From Myxococcaceae bacterium (GTDB lineage Bacteria; Myxococcota; Myxococcia; Myxococcales; Myxococcaceae): 64,000 nt of DNA. The DNA lies in assembly GCA_019694595.1 (NCBI GenBank), contig JAIBBQ010000006.1, positions 1-64,000 on the forward strand, read 5' to 3'. The position numbers and the translations under genes were made by a program. The notes under the pieces are model-generated. The model worked only from the letters and a program-made list of their open reading frames with translations. It had not been told where the DNA came from and made no database searches. How positions within the stretch are numbered: position 1 is the stretch's first letter; each line of letters opens with the position of its first letter. Shown here piece by piece: positions 50,736 through 59,594 of this stretch.

Positions 50736-53519
50736 ATGTCCGGCGCGGACCCGCAGTCGTCTCACCCCTCCACCCAGACGCTCGCGGCGCTCGTCCACAG
50801 CCGCCGCGACGCCGCCACCGACTCCGTCCTCGCGCACCTCGATGGCTGCGCGGCCTGCCGCCGCATCCTCGCGGCCGCGGTCGACTCCCAGCCCGCCCTC
50901 CCCGGCCCCACCGCCTCCCTCCAGCCCGGCCAGCGCTTGGGCCGCTACGAGTTGCGCGCGCTCCTCGGCGTGGGCGCGATGGGCGCCGTCTACGAAGGCT
51001 TCGACGCCCAGCTCGACCGCCGCGTGGCGCTCAAGCTCCTGCGCGCCGACGCCACCCACTCCGAGGACGCCCGCGCCGCGCTCCTCGCCGAAGCCCGCCT
51101 CATGGCGCGCGTCAACCACCCCAACGTGCGCGCCGTCTACGACGCCGGCACCGACGGCGAGCGCACCTTCCTCGTCCTCGAGCTCGTCGACGGCCAGAGC
51201 CTCTCCCGCTGGCTCACCACCCACCCGCGCTGGCGCGACGTCGCCCTCGCCTTCCTCGACGCCGGCAAGGGCCTCGAGGCCGCGCACCAGGCCGGCCTCG
51301 TCCACCGCGACTTCAAGGCCAGCAACGTCCTCGTCGACGCCGCCGGCCGCATCCGCGTCACCGACTTCGGCCTCGCCCTCTCCGGCGCCATGCCCGAAGG
51401 CGAGCTCGCCGGCACCCTCGCCTTCATGGCCCCCGAGCAGCGCGCCGGAAGGAGCGCGGATGCCCGCAGCGACCAGTTCTCCTTCTGCACCGCCTTCGAC
51501 CTCGAGCTCCCCCCCGACGCCCCCGCCTGGCTGCGCGAGCTCATCGCCCGCGGCCGCAGCCTCGACCCCGCCCAGCGCTTCCCTGCCATGGGCGAGCTCC
51601 TCGCCGCCCTCTCCGGCCGGCTCTCCCCCCGCTCCACCCGCCCGGTCCTCGCCGCGGGCGCGCTCCTCCTCGTGCTCCTCGGCGGAGCGGCCATCGTCCA
51701 CGAGCGCCGCACCCGCTGCGCCATCGACGAGCGCGAGCTCCACGGCGCGTGGGACGCCGCCACCCGCACCGCCACCCAGGCCGCCTTCTCCGCCACCAAG
51801 CTCCCCTTCGCCGACGCCGCCTTCGCCCGCGTCGCCCCCGAGCTCGACGCCTTCGCCCAGGACTGGCTCGCCGCCCGCCGCGACGCCTGCGAGGACACCC
51901 GCCTCCGCGACGAGCAGCCCCAGGCCATGCTCACCGCCCGCGGCGTCTGCCTCGAGCGCCGCCGCGCCGAGCTCGCCGCCCTCTCCCAGCTCTTCACCCA
52001 CGCCGACCGGGCCGTCGTCGAGAAGGCCGCCGACGCCACCGCTGCCCTCACCCGCGCCGGCCTCTGCGACACCCTGGAAGAGCTCGCGCTCGAGCCCGCC
52101 GCCCCCACCCAGCTGCCCGCCTACGCCGCCGTCGTCGACGCCCTCGTCACCGCCAAGGCGCTGCACGCCAAGGGCGACGCCGCCGCCGCGCTCCAGCGCC
52201 TCGACGCCCTCGCCCCCGACGCCGCCACCCTCGCCCACCCGCCCACCGACGCCCAGCGCCTCCTCCAGCGCGGCCAGGCCCTCGCCCAGCTCGGCCGCCT
52301 CGACGACGCCGCCAAGGACCTCGACGCCGCCGTCTTCGCCGCCGACCGCGGCCGCGCCGCCACCACCCGCGTGGAGGCGTGGATCGCCCTCCTCCTCGCC
52401 CGCCTCCAGGGCGCCCACCTCGACTCCGCCCTCGACGCCGCTCACCACGCCCGCGCCGCCCTCGACGGCCTGCCCCGCCCCGCGCCCCTCCTCGCCGCCC
52501 AGCTCGACCTCGCCGAAGGCCGCGCCCTGCGCATCGACGCCAAGCTCGACGACGCCATCGCCCTCTTCCAGCGCGCCCGCGCCCTCGCCGGCGACGACGC
52601 GCAGCTGCGCCGCGAGGCCGAGCTCGGCCTCGGCACCGCCTATTCCATCCAGGGCAAACACGCGGAGGCCATCGCCACCCTGCGCGACGCCACCGCCGCC
52701 ATCGAGCGCATCAACGGCGCCGAACACCCCAACACCGCCCTCGCCCTCGCCTCCCTCGGCGCCGTCTACTTCGACGCCCGCCAGCACCAGGCCGCCGTCG
52801 ACGCCCTCGAGCGCGCCATCGCCCTGCGCAGCTCCATCACCTCCGCCGACGACCGCACCCTCCTCGGCTTCCACACCAACCTGGGCCTCGCGCTGAAGAA
52901 CCTCGGCCGCTTCGCCGACGCGCGCGCCCACCTCCAGCTCGCCGCCGACGCCTTCGAGCGCCTCGACGGCCCCGACGCTGCCCGCAGCGCCTTCCCCCTC
53001 GATGCCCTCGCCAACGTCGCCTGGCTCGAAGGCCACCCCGACCAGGGCCTCCCCTTCGCCCGCCACGCCGTCCGCTGCGCCCGCACCCGCTCGCCCACCG
53101 CCAAGTGGCACTTCAACTTCAGCCTCACCCTGGTCGACCTCCTCTTCGCCACCGGCCAGAGCGACGCCGCCCTCCAGGAAGCCCGCGCCACCGCCGCCCT
53201 CGCCGACGCTCCCGGCGTCGCCGCCGACGTCCGCCCGCTCGGCCAGGTCTGCCTCGCCGACGCGCTCTGGCGCACCCACCACCTCGACGACGCGCGGAAG
53301 CGCTACGAGCAGCTCGCCGCCCAGAAGCTCGAGGGCCGCGCCCTCGCATTGACCAACCTGGGCCGCGCCCGCCTCCTTGCCAAGAGCGCCCCCGCCGAGG
53401 CCCTCGCGCTCGCCCTCGCCGCCCGCCCGGTGATGGCCGCCGACGACGACTCCCCTCTCCACCTGAAGGAACTCGACCAGCTCATCGCGTCGCTCCAAGC
53501 TCCTGCCCGCCGCCCATGA
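50736..53519 (+). CDS. Ser/Thr protein kinase with zinc-finger N-terminus and TPR C-terminus
   Basis: 927 residues from ATG 50736. A zinc-finger-like H-x3-C-x2-C (HLDGCAAC) at about 35-41 resembles anti-sigma proteins. The kinase domain (about 70-290) has GVGAMG (78-83), the Lys of VALK, HRDFKASN (His190), DFG (209) and an APE (MAPEQ). The region after SDQFSF normally forms helices F and G, but here only about 14 residues lie before PAWLRELI, so roughly 25-35 residues are missing in frame. A TM helix (about 304-325) is followed by an extracytoplasmic TPR array (about 470-900). The gene's stop overlaps the sigma-factor ATG (ATGA). Likely regulates the sigma factor by phosphorylation, by inference. 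Confidence 0.9.
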   Translation: MSGADPQSSHPSTQTLAALVHSRRDAATDSVLAHLDGCAACRRILAAAVDSQPALPGPTASLQPGQRLGRYELRALLGVGAMGAVYEGFDAQLDRRVALKLLRADATHSEDARAALLAEARLMARVNHPNVRAVYDAGTDGERTFLVLELVDGQSLSRWLTTHPRWRDVALAFLDAGKGLEAAHQAGLVHRDFKASNVLVDAAGRIRVTDFGLALSGAMPEGELAGTLAFMAPEQRAGRSADARSDQFSFCTAFDLELPPDAPAWLRELIARGRSLDPAQRFPAMGELLAALSGRLSPRSTRPVLAAGALLLVLLGGAAIVHERRTRCAIDERELHGAWDAATRTATQAAFSATKLPFADAAFARVAPELDAFAQDWLAARRDACEDTRLRDEQPQAMLTARGVCLERRRAELAALSQLFTHADRAVVEKAADATAALTRAGLCDTLEELALEPAAPTQLPAYAAVVDALVTAKALHAKGDAAAALQRLDALAPDAATLAHPPTDAQRLLQRGQALAQLGRLDDAAKDLDAAVFAADRGRAATTRVEAWIALLLARLQGAHLDSALDAAHHARAALDGLPRPAPLLAAQLDLAEGRALRIDAKLDDAIALFQRARALAGDDAQLRREAELGLGTAYSIQGKHAEAIATLRDATAAIERINGAEHPNTALALASLGAVYFDARQHQAAVDALERAIALRSSITSADDRTLLGFHTNLGLALKNLGRFADARAHLQLAADAFERLDGPDAARSAFPLDALANVAWLEGHPDQGLPFARHAVRCARTRSPTAKWHFNFSLTLVDLLFATGQSDAALQEARATAALADAPGVAADVRPLGQVCLADALWRTHHLDDARKRYEQLAAQKLEGRALALTNLGRARLLAKSAPAEALALALAARPVMAADDDSPLHLKELDQLIASLQAPARRP

Positions 53520-54172
53520 CCGCCGCCGACGAGCTGGAGCTGGCGCAGGCCTGCGCCCGCGGAGACGACGCCGCCCTCGAGCGCTTCGAGCGCGAGTACC
53601 TCGCGCCCACCACCGAAGCCCTGCGCAAGAAGTTCGGCGCGGACACCGCCCAGGAAGCCACCCAGCGCCTGCGCCTGATGCTCCTCGTGCCCGCGAAGCC
53701 CGGCCGCCCGCCCGGCCTCCTCGACTTCCGCGGCACCGGCCCCCTGAAGGCCTGGCTGCGCGTCACCGCGTCCCGCCTCGCGCTCGAGGTCCTCCAGAGC
53801 GGCAAGCTCCCCGCCAACTACTCCGACGCCAAGGCCATCAGCTCCCGCGACGACGAGCTCCAGGCGCTCGCCACCCGCTACGGCCCGCTCCTCGAGGAAG
53901 CCTTCGCCGCCGCGCTCGAAGGCCTCGAGCGCCGCGAGCGCCTCGCCCTCAAGCTCCACACCCTGGAGCAGCTCCCCCTCGAGAAGATCGCCGCCATCTT
54001 CCACGTCAACGCCTCGTCGGTCTCCCGCTGGCTCAACGCCGCCCGGCAGTCGCTCCACGAGCGCACCCTCGCCCTGCTCGAGGAACGCCTCTCCCTCTCC
54101 CCCGCCTCCGCCCGGAAGCTCCTCGGGCAGCTCCAGGGCGAGTGGGACGTCAGCCTCCGCCGCTTGCTCTGA
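53516..54172 (+). CDS. ECF-like RNA polymerase sigma factor
   Basis: 218 residues. Region 2 (about 10-90, LAQACARGDDAALERFEREYL through LKAWLRVTASRLALEVLQ) and region 4 (about 125-200, LERRERLALKLHTLEQLPLEKIAAIFHVNASSVSRWLNAARQSL, a helix-turn-helix for -35 contacts) match ECF sigma-70. Preceded by a four-base ATGA overlap with the kinase gene, so the two are coupled. Kinase-linked ECF factors are known in Myxococcota and Planctomycetes. No separate anti-sigma gene is seen; the zinc-finger segment of the kinase may serve. Confidence 0.88.
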   Translation: MTAADELELAQACARGDDAALERFEREYLAPTTEALRKKFGADTAQEATQRLRLMLLVPAKPGRPPGLLDFRGTGPLKAWLRVTASRLALEVLQSGKLPANYSDAKAISSRDDELQALATRYGPLLEEAFAAALEGLERRERLALKLHTLEQLPLEKIAAIFHVNASSVSRWLNAARQSLHERTLALLEERLSLSPASARKLLGQLQGEWDVSLRRLL

Positions 54173-54337
54173 CCGAGAGGGGGGCCTCGCCCTTCCGCCG
54201 GCGGACGCACTTGAATCCCGTTCTGATCTTCGCGAGTTACGCGGCTTCGACGCCGCTGTGCGCGCATGTACGCAAGGGCGCGCGGTCCGAGGCCTCCTGG
54301 CGCAGGGAGCTCAATCCCTCTTCACCAGGAGCCGCAC

Positions 54338-54814
54338 ATGACCCGGACGCTCACCGCTGCACTCGCCATCGCCTTCCTCGCCGCCTCGTGCGGCCCCGCT
54401 GACCTCGACGAGACCGCCGGCGGGGACAACGTCGCGGGCGTCACCGTCGACGAGAACGGCACCGTCGTCGCCACCGCCGACGACACCGCCTCCACCACCG
54501 AGCAGGCGCTCTGCAGCGGCTGGGGCACCTGGGCCCGGTACCCGAAGTACGGCGGCTGCAGCTGCGGGGCCGCCACCGCCTGGGCCACCACGGCCAGCAC
54601 CCCTGGCATCACCGTCGACAACGGCGCGTCGGGCTGGACCAAGGGCACCAACCACACCGGCAAGGAGCGCCGGGTGCAGGCCCAGTGCAGCCGCCGCATC
54701 GACGGCCGCAAGACCACCGTCACCGGGGGCTGGACCAAGGTCTCGGGCAACATCCACGTGAACTGCCCGGCCGGCTACCCCGACGTGTGGCAGGCCCGCT
54801 GCGAGATTCGCTGA
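54338..54814 (+). CDS. Small Cys-containing lipoprotein
   Basis: 158 residues, lipobox LAASC (Cys about 19). An Asp/Thr-rich linker precedes a compact C-terminal domain with six Cys and many Trp-Gly and Gly-Trp pairs (CSGWGTWARYP..CSCGAA). The pattern suggests a small disulfide-stabilised exported domain. Upstream AGGAGC site six bases before ATG. Followed by a strong terminator. I recognise no family. Confidence 0.7.
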   Translation: MTRTLTAALAIAFLAASCGPADLDETAGGDNVAGVTVDENGTVVATADDTASTTEQALCSGWGTWARYPKYGGCSCGAATAWATTASTPGITVDNGASGWTKGTNHTGKERRVQAQCSRRIDGRKTTVTGGWTKVSGNIHVNCPAGYPDVWQARCEIR

Positions 54815-54830
54815 AACGCTGTCGCTGTCC

Positions 54831-54875
54831 GAGTCCCCGGAGCGCGCCCAGAGAGCGCTCCGGGGCTCTTCTTTT
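54831..54875 (+). terminator. Rho-independent terminator
   Basis: CCCCGGAGCGC (54835-54845) pairs exactly with GCGCTCCGGGG (54855-54865) across a 9-base loop, followed by CTCTTCTTTT. It ends the + strand lipoprotein gene and lies 7 bases from the stop of the convergent gene. Confidence 0.87.
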
Positions 54876-54881
54876 CGGCCG

Positions 54882-55475
54882 CTACTTCACCCGCGTGTAC
54901 TCGTACGCCACCGTGCGCTGCGAGCTCACGTCGAGGTCGTACCAGTGGTCCGCGTCCGCCGTGTACGCGCGCGTCATCGAGCCCACCGACGGGCAGGTCG
55001 CCGCGAAGGTCGAGTCGGTGCCCGAGTAGCTCACCGTGCCCTGCGAGTGGGCCATGGAGCCGTTCGCCTGCAGCGACCCGTACATCGTGTTGCCGCTCTT
55101 GAGGTACGTGACCCGCACCTTGGCGTCCGGCCCCGTCGGCCCCAGGCCGTACACCCGCACCGCCGTCAACGCGTAGAGCCCGTCGGCCACCGTGCCGCCC
55201 ATCGGCGTCGGCTTGCTGAAACTGTTGTCGAGGTAGGTGAAGGACACCTCCTCCGCGCAGTTCACCAGCTGGTTGCAGCCGGCATCCGCTGCGCCCACCA
55301 TGCCCGCATCCGCCAGCGCCGTGGTGCAGGTCCCGAGGCCCGCGCTCACGCCTGCGTCCTTGTTGCCGCCGCTGCCTCCGCCCGAGGCGCCGCTGCCGCC
55401 CCCGGAGCCACCGCCGCCGCCGCCGCCGCACGCCATCAGTCCCAGCACCGCCACCACGCCAATCGTCTTCCTCAT
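54882..55475 (-). CDS. Gly-rich-linker lipoprotein, function unknown
   Basis: 197 residues. Lipobox LMACGG (Cys about 16) followed by a long Gly/Ser/Asn tract (about 17-40). The remainder is beta-rich with Tyr and two Cys pairs (CTTAL, CNQLVNCAEE, ATCPSV). Similar layout to other myxobacterial lipoproteins; no known family. It follows the 91-residue lipoprotein on the same strand with 14 bp between, so an operon of two. Confidence 0.65.
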   Translation of the reverse strand: MRKTIGVVAVLGLMACGGGGGGGSGGGSGASGGGSGGNKDAGVSAGLGTCTTALADAGMVGAADAGCNQLVNCAEEVSFTYLDNSFSKPTPMGGTVADGLYALTAVRVYGLGPTGPDAKVRVTYLKSGNTMYGSLQANGSMAHSQGTVSYSGTDSTFAATCPSVGSMTRAYTADADHWYDLDVSSQRTVAYEYTRVK

Positions 55476-55489
55476 TGTGTGTTCCCCCT

Positions 55490-55765
55490 TCACGGTCCGT
55501 ACGTCGCGATCTTCTTGCAGTCGAAGCCGATGTCGCAATCCTTGAACTCGCACGCTTGATACGTGCCGCCGTCGCTCGAGCCGCAGCTGTTGTCCGTCTT
55601 CTCGACGATCTTCGCGCTCGCGCAGTGGTACGTGACGCCCTGCGCGCCGCACTGCGAGGTGTCCACCGACTTCGCGCTCGAGCAGATGTTGCACACCCCG
55701 TTGCTTACGTTGCGGCAGCCGAGGAACGCCAGCGCCAGCACCGCCACCGCCAGGACCTTCTTCAT
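55490..55765 (-). CDS. Very small Cys-rich lipoprotein
   Basis: 91 residues, lipobox AFLGC (Cys about 17), then nine more Cys in a 60-residue segment. Short Cys-rich exported proteins with Gly-Gly linkers are common in Myxococcota. ATG 55765 is preceded by GGGGAGGCGC. It may be a small secreted domain that binds metal or folds by disulfides; no further evidence. Confidence 0.65.
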   Translation of the reverse strand: MKKVLAVAVLALAFLGCRNVSNGVCNICSSAKSVDTSQCGAQGVTYHCASAKIVEKTDNSCGSSDGGTYQACEFKDCDIGFDCKKIATYGP

Positions 55766-55869
55766 TGCGCCTCCCCGAATGAGCGCGGCATTCGACCAAA
55801 GCTGGCCGGTCCTTTCCAGAATTCCGTCCACCCTTCCGCCGCCCGCGCCGATGCGCCACCATCGCGCCC

Positions 55870-56607
55870 ATGCTGCTCTCGCTCCTGCTCGCCGCGGCGC
55901 CCCTGACGCCCACCACGCTCCACTACGCCAAGCACTCTGACGGGGTGGTCGACGTCTACTCGCCGCCCAGGCCCACCCAGCTCCCGCTCGTCTTCCTCAT
56001 CCACGGCGGCTTCTGGTCCCCCGCGTACGACCGCGCCCACCTGAAGCCCCTCGCCGAGTCGCTGGTCGCCTCTGGCTACCGCGTCGCGCTCCCCGAGTAC
56101 CGCCGCGCCGGCGCGGGCGGCGGCTTCCCCGCCACCTTCGACGATCTCAAGGCCGCGCTCGGCCTCGTCGCCGCCACCTACAAGGACCAGCGCATCGTGG
56201 TGAGCGGCCACTCCGCCGGCGGCCACCTCGCGCTCTGGCTCGGCTCCCAGACCGCCACCCAGCTCTGCGGCGTCGTCGCGCTCGCCCCCATCGCCGACCT
56301 GAAGAGCGCCGAGGCGGAGCACCTCGGCAACGACGCCGTCGCTGCCTTCCTCGGAGGGCCGTCGTCCCGCATCCCGGAGATCTGGGCCCAGGCCGACCCT
56401 CAGAAGCTGCCCGAGCCGCGCTGGCCCACGCTTCTCCTCCACGGGAAGGACGACCAGCTCGTCCCCGTCGACCAGTCGCGCAAGTACGCCAAGCGCCGCC
56501 TCAACGTGAAGGTGGTCGAGCTGTCCGGCGTCGACCACTTCGGCCTCATCGCGCCCGGCTTCGAGCCGTACCTCGGCGCGCTCAAGGCCGTCTGCCCCGA
56601 CCGCTGA
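55870..56607 (+). CDS. Secreted alpha/beta hydrolase (prolyl-oligopeptidase/esterase type)
   Basis: 245 residues. N-terminal signal (LLSLLLAAAP) with a weak cleavage site. VFLIHGGFW contains the oxyanion HGG, the nucleophile is Ser in GHSAGGHLALW (about 117), an Asp (DDQLVP, about 200) and a His in VDHFG (about 222) complete the triad. Such arylformamidase- or esterase-like enzymes act on various esters. It is convergent with the lipoprotein/cytochrome operon, 9 bp away. Confidence 0.84.
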   Translation: MLLSLLLAAAPLTPTTLHYAKHSDGVVDVYSPPRPTQLPLVFLIHGGFWSPAYDRAHLKPLAESLVASGYRVALPEYRRAGAGGGFPATFDDLKAALGLVAATYKDQRIVVSGHSAGGHLALWLGSQTATQLCGVVALAPIADLKSAEAEHLGNDAVAAFLGGPSSRIPEIWAQADPQKLPEPRWPTLLLHGKDDQLVPVDQSRKYAKRRLNVKVVELSGVDHFGLIAPGFEPYLGALKAVCPDR

Positions 56608-56616
56608 CCCGCGCTC

Positions 56617-57639
56617 TTACGGCAGGCAGAGCCAGCGCGGCGGCGCCCCGCCCCCGGTGCTCGGCAACAGCCCCTGCAGCTCGCCGTAGCTCACGACACC
56701 AGGCGCCAGCACCACCTGCCCCAGCGGGAAGAACTGCCAGGGCCGCCCGGTCTTCTCGTCCTTCACCGGGTCCACCAGCGCCAGCGTCACCGGCGCGGGA
56801 GGCCCCGCCGGCATCAGCACCACCGTGATGCCCGCCGAAGCCGTCGCCGGGTCGTCCGCCACGTAGAAGCCCCGCGGGCTCTGGTTGAGCATCGGCGGCA
56901 ACACGCCCGGCGGCGCCCACGCCACCTTGAGCACCTTGCCGCCCGTCGACGTCGCGTTCACCCCGAAGGCCGGCACGCGCAGCGACGACGGCCCCGGCTG
57001 GAAGGCCCACAGCACCGCCACGCCGCCGAACTTGGTCGGGTCCACCAGGTCCTTCGCGGTGTACGTCGTGGTGGTCGTCGACTCGTGCCGCGCCACCGCG
57101 TCGAGAATGCCGCTCTCGGAGGCCTGCACCGCCGAGATGCCCAGGCACTGGCCCCAGCCCCCGGTCGCCACCGGCCGGAAGGTCAGCGTCGGCAGGTACC
57201 CCGTCGTCGAGCCGCCGTCGGGCAGCGCCGCCGAGGCCCGCGCGGGCGCGAAGGGGAAGAACGGCACCCCCGTGCGCGCCGGCACGTGCGCGAGGTTCCA
57301 GGTCCCCGCGGCCGACGTCAGCCCGGCCGCCACCGGCGCCGTGCTCACCGGGTCGAACAGCGCCACCGGCGCCTGCCGCTGCAGCGCGCCCTCGAAGAGC
57401 GGGATGCCCGAGAAGACCAGCGGCGGAATCGGGCAGTCCTGCCCGCAGGCCGCCAGCGCCCCGAAGAAGGCCTCCGGGTCCCACAGGTAGCCATTCACCT
57501 GCACGCCCGCGTCGGCCGGCGCGACGTACTCCGTCTTCGCCACCGGCTGCGCGCCAGCATCGGCGCTGCCTTCGGGCAGCTGGAACGCGCAGCCCGCCGC
57601 CAGCACCGCGACCACTGCGAACGAGAGAGAGGTCTTCAT
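56617..57639 (-). CDS. Lipoprotein of the cytochrome-TonB operon
   Basis: 340 residues with a lipobox (VLAAGC, Cys about 17) and an Asp-Ala-Gly linker. The body is beta-rich, with conserved-looking Trp/Gly turns; only two more Cys (CGQDC) and no haem motif. It starts inside the stop of the cytochrome gene (ATGA), so the two are cotranslated, suggesting a partner for the cytochrome on the outer membrane. No known domain recognised. Confidence 0.7.
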   Translation of the reverse strand: MKTSLSFAVVAVLAAGCAFQLPEGSADAGAQPVAKTEYVAPADAGVQVNGYLWDPEAFFGALAACGQDCPIPPLVFSGIPLFEGALQRQAPVALFDPVSTAPVAAGLTSAAGTWNLAHVPARTGVPFFPFAPARASAALPDGGSTTGYLPTLTFRPVATGGWGQCLGISAVQASESGILDAVARHESTTTTTYTAKDLVDPTKFGGVAVLWAFQPGPSSLRVPAFGVNATSTGGKVLKVAWAPPGVLPPMLNQSPRGFYVADDPATASAGITVVLMPAGPPAPVTLALVDPVKDEKTGRPWQFFPLGQVVLAPGVVSYGELQGLLPSTGGGAPPRWLCLP

Positions 57640-59582
57640 CGCGCAGGCACCAGGTGGTTCTGGGGAGGACGCAGCGCGTGGCACGACTGCGCGCAGTTGG
57701 AGAAGCGGTCCGGCACGCCGGTGTCCGGCCCCGCGGTCGGCTGCAGCTGCATCTGGAAGTAGTCGTTGCCGTGCACCCCCGGGTGGCACGAGCCGCACAC
57801 CGCCAGGCTCGGCCGCAGCGTGCTCTCCTTGGTCAGGTGACAGAGCGAGCAGTCGCTCTTCTGCCGGGCGGTGAACTTGGTCGACGACATGTGGATCTCG
57901 TGAATCACCTCCACCGAGCGCGAGCCCGCGTTGTCGTCGATGTTGTGGCAGGTCTTGCAGCCCTCGATGAAGTCCACCGGCAACCCGTGCCGCACGTTGT
58001 CCAAGGACAGCGGCCCGCGGTGGCAGAGCTGGCAGTTGCCCACCCGGCCGGGGAACCTGGTCCGCTCTGCCTGCCCCACCTGGAAGTAGAACGGCGTCGC
58101 CTTGGTCACCCGCTCACCGAGGAACTGCCGGTGCAGCTTGAGCTCCACCAGGTACGTGCCCGCCGGCGCGTCGGCCGGCACCGTGAAGCGGTAGTGCGTG
58201 GGCACCGGCGCGTCGCGCCCGCCCACCAGCGCGCCCACCGCCGCCGCCGGCGTGGGGAAGACCACCATCGCCCGCCCCGAGTCCGCCCCGCCCAACGCGA
58301 AGTCCGCCAGGAACAGCTGGTCGCGCCCGCCGCGCGTGTACGAGAAGCGCATGTTCTGGGTCGGCCCGGTCAACGCCAGCCCCGCGATGCTGTCCACCTC
58401 GCCGTAGGCCACCAGCGGGAAGAGGTTGAAGTACATGAGCCCGTTCGACTGCCCGCGCGCGTACTCGTTCCACGACGGCAGCGCGTCGGCCGGGTGCAGC
58501 CGGTTCCCCGCGCCGTCGAGCGCCGCCGCCGTCACCTCGAACGACTCGCCCGGCACGTAGAACTCGCCGTTGGCCGGCGTGCTGAAGGTCACCTTGGGCT
58601 GAATGCCGAAGGTGCAAGGCACCTTGGTGTCGTCGGCGCCGTAGCAGCTCGGCGGCAGCGTCTCCGGCGCGGTGAAGCGCACCGGGAAGAGGAAGGTGCG
58701 GTTGGGCAGCTGACTCCAGCTCACCCGGAAGGCGCCGTCGCCCGACAGCCCGGCCGGCACGTTGACCACCTTCTCGGGGTGCGCCTGCGTCGCCAGCTCG
58801 ATGCGCACCATGGTGGTGCTGGTGGGCGGCCCCACCGGCGCGTCGTTCGGCCCGCCCGCCGGCGCCTGGTGCAGCGTCAGGTCGCCCGGGAACTTGGGCG
58901 CCCCCACCGGAGAGATGCTCCACGTCACCCGCGTGTGCTGGGCGATGGGGTTCTGCGCCAGGAAGTCGAGCCGCCGGTAGCTCTGCGACGAGCGCACGTT
59001 GCCGTCGCCGTCGACCAGCTCCACCAGGAACTCGTCGTCGAGCGCGTTCATCCAGTTCGCGCCGCCATACGTGACGCGCTTCTCGTACGTGCCCAGCGGC
59101 GAGCCGCCCGCCTCGAGGAAGTCGTCGTGCTGCACGCCCAGACCCCGCCAGTCGAGGTCGTTGAAGAGCGACTTGCGGGTGATCCACTCCGCGGGCGCCG
59201 CCGGCTGCGACGGGTCGTCGTGCAGCCCTTCCACCTCGTCCACCAGCGCCAGCTGCCCGAGGAAGTAGTCGGTGCCCGTCATGATGGGCATCGGCTCCGG
59301 CGTCGGCGTCGCGGGCACCGGCGGCAGCAGCGGGTGCCGCGGGCAGCTGTCCGGGTAGTCGAGCTTCGCGCTCCCCTTCCCCAGCGGCTCACCGGTCGCG
59401 AGGATCGCGCAGCCCTTGAACATCTGCAGGCCCAGGCGCACCGCGCCCGACTTGCCGCCCACGTACGGGTCGAACCCCTTCGGGCCGCGGCGGGTGCTGC
59501 CTTCCTGCGCGCGGGTGTCGAAGAGCTGACAGCCGCTCAGCGCTGCCACCACCACCAGAGAAACCCATGCAGTCGTTTTCAT
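57636..59582 (-). CDS. Multihaem c-type cytochrome lipoprotein
   Basis: 648 residues. Lipobox LSGC (Cys about 18). A large beta-rich N-terminal part (about 100-500) with two or three Ig-like folds precedes a haem-binding C-terminal segment: CQLCH (517), CKTCH (542), CSLCH (578), CGSCH (596), and one atypical CAQSCH (630) with three residues between the Cys. Domain plan recalls outer-membrane OmcA/MtrC-type decahaem proteins, but with fewer haems. Probably at the cell surface and involved in electron transfer. Its start is 12 bp after the TonB-receptor stop, and its own stop overlaps the downstream lipoprotein. Confidence 0.85.
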   Translation of the reverse strand: MKTTAWVSLVVVAALSGCQLFDTRAQEGSTRRGPKGFDPYVGGKSGAVRLGLQMFKGCAILATGEPLGKGSAKLDYPDSCPRHPLLPPVPATPTPEPMPIMTGTDYFLGQLALVDEVEGLHDDPSQPAAPAEWITRKSLFNDLDWRGLGVQHDDFLEAGGSPLGTYEKRVTYGGANWMNALDDEFLVELVDGDGNVRSSQSYRRLDFLAQNPIAQHTRVTWSISPVGAPKFPGDLTLHQAPAGGPNDAPVGPPTSTTMVRIELATQAHPEKVVNVPAGLSGDGAFRVSWSQLPNRTFLFPVRFTAPETLPPSCYGADDTKVPCTFGIQPKVTFSTPANGEFYVPGESFEVTAAALDGAGNRLHPADALPSWNEYARGQSNGLMYFNLFPLVAYGEVDSIAGLALTGPTQNMRFSYTRGGRDQLFLADFALGGADSGRAMVVFPTPAAAVGALVGGRDAPVPTHYRFTVPADAPAGTYLVELKLHRQFLGERVTKATPFYFQVGQAERTRFPGRVGNCQLCHRGPLSLDNVRHGLPVDFIEGCKTCHNIDDNAGSRSVEVIHEIHMSSTKFTARQKSDCSLCHLTKESTLRPSLAVCGSCHPGVHGNDYFQMQLQPTAGPDTGVPDRFSNCAQSCHALRPPQNHLVPAR

Positions 59583-59594
59583 GTGTCTCTCCTC

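Noticed and set aside
50628-54172. Very long alternative frames across the kinase gene
   Set aside because: They consist of Pro/Ser/Arg-rich text that mirrors the GC-skewed third codon positions of the kinase frame.
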